In this document: positions 56,569-64,000 of the stretch, one piece after another
Layout of the letters: every line of letters begins with the position of its first letter
Position numbering within the stretch: position 1 is the first letter of the stretch
DNA from: Ophiobolus disseminans
Lineage: Eukaryota; Ascomycota; Dothideomycetes; Pleosporales; Phaeosphaeriaceae
Assembly: GCA_010093685.1 (NCBI GenBank)
Contig: MU006231.1
Location: forward strand, 1 to 64,000
Direction of reading: 5' to 3'
Length of the DNA stretch: 64,000 nt
Notes under the pieces: generated by a model
The model's database searches: none
The model's input: only the letters and a program-made list of their open reading frames with translations
Told to the model about the DNA's origin: nothing
Made by a program: the position numbers and the translations under genes

Positions 56569-58075
56569 TTAGCTCTGCTTGCACTCAGCAGCCTCCTGCT
56601 TGGGTTTTGTGCCGTCGTTCTAGTGATTTGTTAGTATCCTTCGCAGATGAATGGATTTCAGCACGTTGACATACCTCATCATCTGACTCCTCATCCTCGT
56701 CACGGTCGTCGCTGAGCTCATCCTCGTCCTCATCATCCTCGTCTTCGAACTCGCCCTCGTCGAAGTCCTCGATGTTCTCGTACTGTAGGGCCTCGCCGGT
56801 GAACCAGTCGATGGCGCGGGGAATGAGCTTCTCCTTGATGTCCTCGCCGAGCTGGTAGTCGAGCTCGAGACGCTCCTCGATGTCGGAGGTGGCATCGTCC
56901 TCATCCTGTGGGGGCTTGGGTGGGTCGAAGAAGTTGAAGAACGACTCGGTTGGTACGGTCTTCTTGACGACGCGCGTCTGCTTGGTGTCTACAGTCGTTA
57001 GTTAAAATGCATGGGAAAAGGTTTCTAGAGTACTCACTCTTGTTCCTCTGCTTCTTGCTCTCGATGCGGACAGTCAAGTCCTTACCAGCCTTCCAGTCGA
57101 TCTGTTCGCCCTCGGCATGGTCGTAGATGAAGTCACCACCGTAGCCGTTCTCCTCTTGGTAGAAATAGGTCTTGGTGATGGTCTTGTTGGAGAAGAACTC
57201 GTTGTCCTCGAACTCGAAGATGAGCTTGAAGCCGGGGCGGTCGAGATACTCCATGCGAATGTCGGTGAGGTGCTTGAGCGCAGCCTCGTCCCGGTCTGTG
57301 ATCATCTCGGCGAGCGAGATCTGGTTCTTCATAGCGCTCAGCCAGAACTCTGGGATACCCTTGACGTCCTTGCCCTCGTCCTGGTTGAGCTCGGCCTCGG
57401 GCTCGTCCTCATCCTTGTCTTCCTCGTCTAGCTGCTCGCCAACCTTGACCTGCTCGTCCGATGGCTCGGTGGCGCCGTTGACGATCTTGGCACGGGTCTG
57501 GTAGAGAGGTGTGAACTTGGCGAAGTACTTCTTCTCGAGCTGGAGAACCTCCTCCTGGAACTCTGCCTCGAGCTTGGAGTGCTCCTTCTGGACGCCCTTG
57601 AGGCCAGCCACGCGGCGGCGGACGGAGCCGGGAAGGGACTCGATGTAACCACTTGAGCGGCCGACAAGCGAGCCGAGCTTGTTCTGCATCATGGCCACGA
57701 GAGCGGGGTTTGAGGCGAAGAGGTTGGCGGCGGTGCGCTCGAGGTCCTCTGTAGATGCAAATTAGCGGTCAGGCCCTTTGCAACGCGGATCGCGGGGTTG
57801 GAGGGGCAGACAGCAACAAGAACAAAAGACAGTGCGACTCACCTTCCTTGATGGTGCCGACGCCGGGCTGCTGGGCGCGCGACGATATGGGGGCAGCATT
57901 TGCGGGGGTGTTCTGGGGGGTGCTGGTAACGGCAGGATTAGCCTTGGGGACGTCCATGGTGGCGGTGGTTGCGATGTTGTGCTTGTGAGGCTCAAAAAAT
58001 CGAGTGTTGCGGGGCAGAAGCGACTTACGGAGCGGAGATGGAGTCCATCTTCTTATTGCGGATTGGCTCAGACAT
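56569..58075 (-). CDS. NAP1: Nucleosome assembly protein 1
   Basis: Five exons (58075-58029, 57922-57843, 57748-57038, 56988-56675, 56619-56569) encode 400 residues. An N-terminal tail leads into the NAP dimerisation helix and core. The core includes [20 protein letters not shown] and [20 protein letters not shown], then [21 protein letters not shown] long acidic run follows. The C-terminus CKQS is a CaaX box, comparable to the prenylated end of animal NAP1. NAP1 carries H2A-H2B dimers and assembles nucleosomes. A second in-frame ATG at about 57958-57956, inside intron 1 and in the context GCCACCATGG, could give an alternative N-terminus ([12 protein letters not shown]). Introns are 106, 94, 49 and 55 nt. 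Confidence 0.93.
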
Positions 58076-58976
58076 CTTGGCAGTGCAGTGATGTCGATTT
58101 GCAGGTGGCGGACTGTTGAGGGCGGTGGTGTATGGTGAGCGTTCTGCGCAGAAATGTTCGGCGGGTTGAGCGAGAGCCTGTTAGTCGCCTCTCTGTGTAA
58201 CCAGTTGCGGCTAGTGGAAACACCGCGGCAGACCTGTTGGATTTGTTTGGCTCGCTGTTTGCGCGAGGCGATTCTCAGGGCTCGTGATTGAAACGGCGGT
58301 TTGGAGAGAATTTTGCGTGTCGCGAAGCAGCGCAGGACATTGTGCCCAGGTGCGCCTTTTGAACCCTTTACCGCTTCTTCCCCAAGGGCGGGCACGTGTG
58401 TCCACCCAAGCTACACCACGACGCAGCGATTCAGAGGCCTGCTTTTGCAGCGACCCTCACTCGCAGTAGCCTCCAGTACCCGACTGTGTGCGCCATGGCC
58501 GACCTTGGCCGCCTGGCACTTGTTGGAGGTACTCACAGATGGTACACGGCGCGGATGCAATTGGCCACCCGAGATTTGCAGTTCAAGATGATGCAGCTTC
58601 GGAACACATCCGCTGGCTTGCCCAAAGGATTCATGGCGCCTGGCATCAACAATGCGAACTGAACGCTTGTCCCATCTGCATCCCTGATGTTGGTGTGATG
58701 CATCCATCCTAGCCGCACTTGCCTTCTAGAACGGCCATGGAAGGCGGGACCCCCCAAAGAAATCTCTTAGCAAAATTTCACCTACGCCATCGTGCCTGCA
58801 TTATCTCCGAAGTGGCAGGGCGATTTTAGTGAACATATGTTGGGACGTCAGCTATACGAATAGTGGAGCCCACCACAAAACACACAGAAGGGAACGGAAG
58901 CAGAAAGGCAAGGTTGAGGGACAGTACCAATATGGCTTCATAGGTCTACGCAAGTCTACGCATGATTCTGTGGGTA
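58076..58976. other. Upstream spacer of NAP1
   Basis: This contains the NAP1 promoter and the 3' flank of the sugar transporter. A 55-codon frame starting at ATG 58495 (MADLGRLALVGG...) has no known domain, so I do not call it a gene. Confidence 0.4.
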
Positions 58977-60776
58977 TCAATAGTTCTGTATCCTCTTCAG
59001 CCTCCGTGTCGCTAATGCAGCCAAACATGCACAGCACGCCCCAATAAACAGACACACCGCAATCGCATTCGGTCCTTCTGTCGAATGGTGCTCCTCTGGT
59101 GGCGCCTCGCTCAGCTCAGGGCTCTTGCCAGGCTCCAGTATCGAGAACACCACCCAAGATATTCCCGTGCCAACAAATTGTGGTAATGTCGTGTAGAGAT
59201 TCATAATCCCCAAGTACTTCCCAGAGCTTGCGCCGCCGGAGCTACTGGCGTCCTTGCCGGCTTCTTCTAGTCCACCATTGAGGTGCAGGGTGACAGGCGA
59301 TTCAAGTTCGATGGACTTGCGCACCATGTGCGAGTCTGCGTGACCGTTGGATTGCGAGAGGCGGTTGATTTCGACTCCGAGGAAGGCGAAGGGGGCCCAG
59401 CAGGCGACCGACCAAGACCTGGCATATATTAACACGCGAGTGCCTCGTTCTAATCATACTTGACTTACACGCCACACACAGCTATGATGAACGTCACGGC
59501 TCGCAAGCTCCGTACGAATGGCGCAAACATCATAGAGCTCGCGAATAAGCAGTGCGAGATGGTCCAGGCAGTGAGCAGCGAGGGCTTATATTTCTCCAAT
59601 CCGGTTACGAAACCGGCCATGCCTTTCGGCGGACGCGGCGTAAACGCAGGGGCTTTCTCGTCTTCGGGTGACCTTACGATGAAAGGCAGCACGACAGACA
59701 TGACGAAGGTGATGACGCTGAAGGAAATGAGTGCCATGGATCCTACACGTCCAACCTTGCCGGTCAGGTCACCTGCAGCCTTGACGTCGGCTGGCGCGTC
59801 ATATCGTAGATAGACCTCGCCGACCCATGTGGTGCTGTAGAAGAGGAACGGAAACCATCCTAGATAAAGTCAAAACAATCTTTCACAGCACTGTTCCACT
59901 TCAACATACCTATCCATGCCCAAAACTGCACATAGCAGATGGCCTGAATGCCCCTCGGTAGCTCCATCGCCGTCTTCGCAATCGTCTGCAGCACCTCGAT
60001 CGGACTGATCTTCTCGTCCGTCTCTGCATCCACCACCCTAACCTTCTCCGTGACAGCCCAACTCGTGACACCCACAGCACAACACAGCGTCAACGCGGCC
60101 ACAGCTGTCAACTGCTTGAACTGCGTGTCACCCAGCATCGGTCCAAACACTCTCCGCAAATCGATCGCGCCAGCCCCATATCCGATCAACGACCCCACAG
60201 CCACCATGCGACTCGCCCAGGAACTTCCTTGCTGCTGTTTCGAGATCGGCAGCGAATCCACAATCAAGCCCCTACAACTGCCCTGCACAGCATTGATCGC
60301 GAAATCAATGCCATATATGCTCAGCACCGCCGCCACGATTGTCTTGCTCTTCGCGCTCGCTTCGTCCTTGACAAAGTACCGCACCACCTCTTTCGTCCAG
60401 CCCAGCAGCAGCAAGAATATAGACACTAGTATCGTGCCGAAAAACATGAAGGGTCGCCGCCGGCCCCAGCGCGACGTCGAGCGGTCGGCGAGCACGCCCA
60501 CGATGGGCTGCATTATAAGGCCCGAGAGGGGCCCGGCGACCCAGACGAGGGAGATTTTGGACTTGGTGAGGCCGAGCTCGAGGAGGTAAGGTGTGCAGTA
60601 TGTCATCTCGACGTTCCATGTGAATCTGTGGCTTGTATAAGTACGTGGATTGGTAGTGGGTTGGGGAAGGAATTGTACTGGAGGCCGATTAGAGAGGCTG
60701 TGAGGAGCGCCATACGTATGCTCTCGGAGGAGCCTTTGATTTTGGGCGTGCCTGTCCATTGCGCTATGGAAGGCAT
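58977..60776 (-). CDS. GPH-family sugar (sucrose/maltose-type) transporter
   Basis: Four exons (60776-60679, 60625-59910, 59859-59469, 59418-58977) encode 548 residues with about twelve hydrophobic helices. The first helix reads ...ASLIGLQFTWNVEMTYCTPYLLEL after splicing. LADRSTSRWGRRRPF is the loop motif typical of plant SUC and S. pombe Sut1 sugar:proton symporters. Helix 3 onward (FGTILVSIFLLLLGWTKEV) and a hydrophilic central loop fit the family. It likely imports an alpha-glucoside such as sucrose or maltose, but specificity cannot be read here. Introns are 53, 50 and 50 nt. The start ATG 60776 gives MPSIAQWTGTPKIKGSSESI, the common cytosolic leader. Confidence 0.91.
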
Positions 60777-61535
60777 TGCCGTCTTCTATTATCCTTCTCG
60801 AAGCCGCTGGGGTGTGTGTCGCGTGCCCTCCAAGTTCGCGTCCGTGTGTCGAAGTTATGGAAACGTGGAGGGTTGCATTAGGCGTCGTTTACACAGCAAT
60901 CGCACGGGTGAAGGTGCGGCGCAGAGTGAGAAATGTCGGAATGAATGAATTGGTTACATTAGGAAACGTAGGTATCTTGAGGGCGATTTGGGCTGCAAGG
61001 GAGTCGTCAGCTTCAGGTCCGCCATGGGACTTGGCTGGTGCTGAGATGAAGGGTCCAAGGCGGGCCGGTGCCGGATACCGAAAGCTTGGGTCGGCAGAGT
61101 GGGTGCCGAAGTGCATCTTCATTCAAAGTCATGTTCACAACTACCTATTGTCTCTTGTATATTTTCTATGTCTACACTACCATCATGCTCGAAGAACTTA
61201 CCTCGCACGAGCACCATGCCCAGGTGGCAACGCTCACGACGGCCAGGCGTCATCACCACCTGGCTCGATGCGGTCAACCGCTAATCCATCTAAGCATCTT
61301 GAGGGAAACGTCAAGAAATTGGACGTCCTGCCGCTTCCATTGGAATATTTGAAGGCAATCATGCCAATCTAGACGTCTCCCAGTAGTAATCGTGCATGCG
61401 AACGCCTTCAGGATTCCCGTGAGGCGCAAGGCTGCACGTGGGCACCTATCACCATCGACACAATAGATATCTGTTTCTCACTCATCCTCCATTTCAGCGA
61501 TACTCTGGAATACAAGCCGCACCCCAACTTGCGTT
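60777..61535. other. Divergent spacer, sugar transporter / HET gene
   Basis: This 759-bp spacer contains both promoters. Short frames here show no recognisable domain. Confidence 0.4.
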
Positions 61536-63603
61536 ATGTCCAAACGAAGAATCTCTGAAGCAAATGACGACGGAAAGAGACGGAGATGTCAAGTCGCAGC
61601 GGTCTCACCCAGCGGTTCCCCCGGTCAGCCTTCCCGAGAGGCATTCGTCTAGGAACCCCTCGACCATCATAGCGACTCCATACGCATCATCGAGCTCTAC
61701 CTCGACCCACCTGATGATATCATCCGATGTACGGTGCAACAAGCGCATGTGAGCAGCGCGCAATATACCTGCCTGTCCTACACATGGCAGCCCGCGTTTC
61801 CTCAGCATACAATCGTCATGAATGGTCGTTCACTCTCCGTCGACGAGAACCTATACCAATTCCTCCGTGCATACCGCAATCATCAGTCACGCGAGCTTCC
61901 ACATCCCCACATTGTGCAGATCCACGCGCTATGGATCGATGCCTTGCGTATCAACCAAATTGATGGGGAAGAGAAGGGCCATCAAATTCGTCACATGGAG
62001 GAGATACACCAAAATGCAACAAGAGTGCTTGTCTGGCTCGGAGTCCTCGATTGCGCAGCCAAAAGGTTGCTTGCGGAGATCCATGTTGTGGCCAGTGACC
62101 CTGTCAAACCAGATGATGAGGAAATTATCCGCTTCAATTGTACTTCAGAAGAAGAAGTCGAAGGTGCAATGGTATCAGGTCGTGTGGGCGAACATCTTCG
62201 CATTTTCGGCGATGCACACACATAAGAACTGGTGGATCAGATCCTCCTCCTGTGTCACAACCCATATTGGACACGTGTATGGATTGCCCAAGAGATCTTG
62301 TTGCCCTCCGAGTACAAGGTATCTGTATTTGATGGAATCAATTGCCACGAGATGTCTCGCTTGCAGGACTATGTCTCTGTCATCGAATTCGATGCCGATT
62401 ATTACCCACTTAGCAGTATCCTCGGCCATAGCTTTCTAAAGTGGAGAGATCAGAAAGTTATTACAGATTTTCACGCTAATCCCGAACCTTCGCTATCGAC
62501 CTTATTAGCTTTTTTCGCTGGTAGTGGCTGTGAAAACAAGCGGCATCGCATTTTTGCACTCCTTCCACTCACAGATACTGGATCTCTTATTGGAGCTGGC
62601 TATGATTCGGATGCCACTGATTTATGTCGTGTGCTCCTCGGGCTGTATATGAAGGACAAGACAATCGACGAAATGGTCACCTTTGGCGCACGGCTTATCG
62701 AGGCTCTGGATATTCGAGAACCTATTCATGAGAATCAGAATACCGTACCCAACGATGTACAAGGCGGAGGTGAAATCAACCTCTGGAAAGTACAAATTCG
62801 ACGCCGTCATTCAACACTAGTTGCGCCCCCGGTATGGGGTGAATCGACCTTGAGCATCCAGGCGGATTCGTCTGAACCTGAACCTCAACCGCTACACCAT
62901 GAACAATCTATGTCATGTCTATTTGTTGGGTTATTTGATGCAGAAAACGTTCACGTGTTAGAATATGCCATTGAAGAGAATGACTCCGGGGTCACCGTCA
63001 AGTACGCGCGCGCTTACGAGTATCTGCTGGGATCTTGCCAATTAGACGGACTTCCACCAGACGAACCTGGAGAGCACGAGTGTCGCAAAGAAGTTAGATT
63101 TTGTTGGCTCGACCGGCCTAGTGAAGACGTATATTACCACACTGGATATTTTAGTCATCGTCATGAGTACAATCCTCGACTCAAGTCGTGGAAAAGACCC
63201 AGAATCGAAATTTTGGAGGAAGTAGTTGGAGCTGTCAGCAAGAACCAGCCCGCTAACTATAGCGTCAAGCCTCGACTAAAGCCAGCTCAGCGAGTTTATA
63301 GCGAAACAGGTCCTTGGACAGGTTACGTGGCGGTAATGCCTCCCGACGTTTTCCCAGCTGCCAAAGGACATCTACAAGCTTCAGAAGCATACTACCGGGA
63401 GCATGGCGAGGGCATGCCAGTATTGACAATATCACGCTCTAGTACTTGTCGCTTTGTCCGGTGGAGATCAACCGAGCAATTGAAGTTGGAACTCAACGTG
63501 TTTGGATTAGCTCGGGCAAAGGTATGTATCATTCGATCACAACCAAAGCTTGAAGATGTCGAGCTAACGGATCTATGAACAGTCTACGTGGCCCTCCCCT
63601 TGA
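61536..63603 (+). pseudogene. HET-domain protein gene with two in-frame stops
   Basis: From ATG 61536 one frame runs about 680 codons to 63578 and is interrupted only by TAG at 61650-61652 and TAA at 62223-62225. It encodes a HET domain: YTCLSYTWQP, ALWIDALRINQ, then HMEEIHQNATRVLVWLG and PYWTRVWIAQEILL, followed by a long C-terminal region. HET proteins trigger heterokaryon-incompatibility cell death. Introns of 60 nt (GTCGCA...GTCTAG) and 69 nt (GTATCA...GATCAG) could remove both stops in frame, so an intact spliced gene is not excluded. A final 61-nt intron at 63522-63582 (GTATGT...AACAG) may move the end to 63603. I favour a recently inactivated gene. Confidence 0.65.
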
Positions 63604-64000
63604 ACGACTTCTGAGAATCGGCCGCAAGTAGAATCGGCCAACAGCTTATAGCTGATTAGCACCTGTAAAAGCCCCAGCATCTCTTCTACAGATGCGCTAC
63701 CACCTGACCGCACTATACACCGGGGGTTTACATCTCGAGAACACGGTAATGTGCGGAATGTGCTTCTCATATCATCAATACACTATCCACGTCAACGGCT
63801 TCGCCATTTCGATACAAGACGATCAGCACTTCACCGCAACAAAGTTTGTGTACCAGCTCATTTTCGCGAAGGATTACTCGAGCTACGCGGAGGGACCATT
63901 CCCTCACAAGAGACCAGCTCCATTTTTTCATCGCACATCCTGATACTTCCCTCGGCGGCCATAATACAGATACAATAACTCCCATAACACCCAGGATTAC
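63604..64000. other. Window end; no gene recognised
   Basis: An 83-codon plus-strand frame (63692-63943) and overlapping minus-strand frames are open. No domain is recognised. A gene cut by the window edge is possible. Confidence 0.35.

Overview
The window is one chromosome end of a filamentous ascomycete. It opens with a (CTAACC)n telomere tract. Its genes have short introns (mostly 47-106 nt) with GTAAGT/GTATGT-like donors. The proteins are typical of Pezizomycotina: a Zn2Cys6 regulator, a HET-domain protein, URC1, a Rheb GTPase and a fungal WAPL. A Dothideomycete (Pleosporales-like) is my best guess from protein style; this is inference.

Region 1 (1-9060) is telomere followed directly by a wrecked transposon nest. 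It holds a Ty3/Gypsy element on the minus strand cut by the telomere inside its reverse transcriptase, an inverted LTR copy, two minisatellites, a nearly full-length Ty1/Copia element (minus) and a hAT transposase fragment (plus). Nearly all frames are broken by TAG/TAA stops and the DNA is full of CTAG, the signature expected of repeat-induced point mutation (RIP).

Region 2 (9060-22000) is subtelomeric and decaying. Intact genes are a short-chain dehydrogenase and a Gfo/Idh/MocA oxidoreductase, divergent from one shared 563-bp spacer, and a 14-helix MFS transporter. Between them lies the relic of a polyketide synthase acyltransferase domain, so this looks like the remains of a secondary-metabolite locus. 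Beyond it are an APH-like kinase pseudogene split by an LTR remnant and a frameshifted F-box pseudogene.

Region 3 (22000-61500) is ordinary core chromosome with housekeeping genes: Zn2Cys6 regulator, vacuolar amino acid transporter (AVT1-like), eRF1, prephenate dehydratase, seryl-tRNA synthetase, Rheb, WAPL, uracil phosphoribosyltransferase (FUR1), ELF1, URC1-like GTP cyclohydrolase, ribosomal protein S1 (eS1), a P450-like protein without a heme-ligand loop, ITPase, FAP7/AK6, NAP1 and a GPH-type sugar transporter. A broken gamma-glutamylcyclotransferase-like gene sits among them. Region 4 (61500-64000) holds a HET-domain gene carrying two in-frame stop codons.

I rebuilt exon structures by hand from splice consensus, reading phase and remembered family conservation. 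All multi-exon models given as complete have total coding lengths divisible by three. No alignments or RNA data were available.
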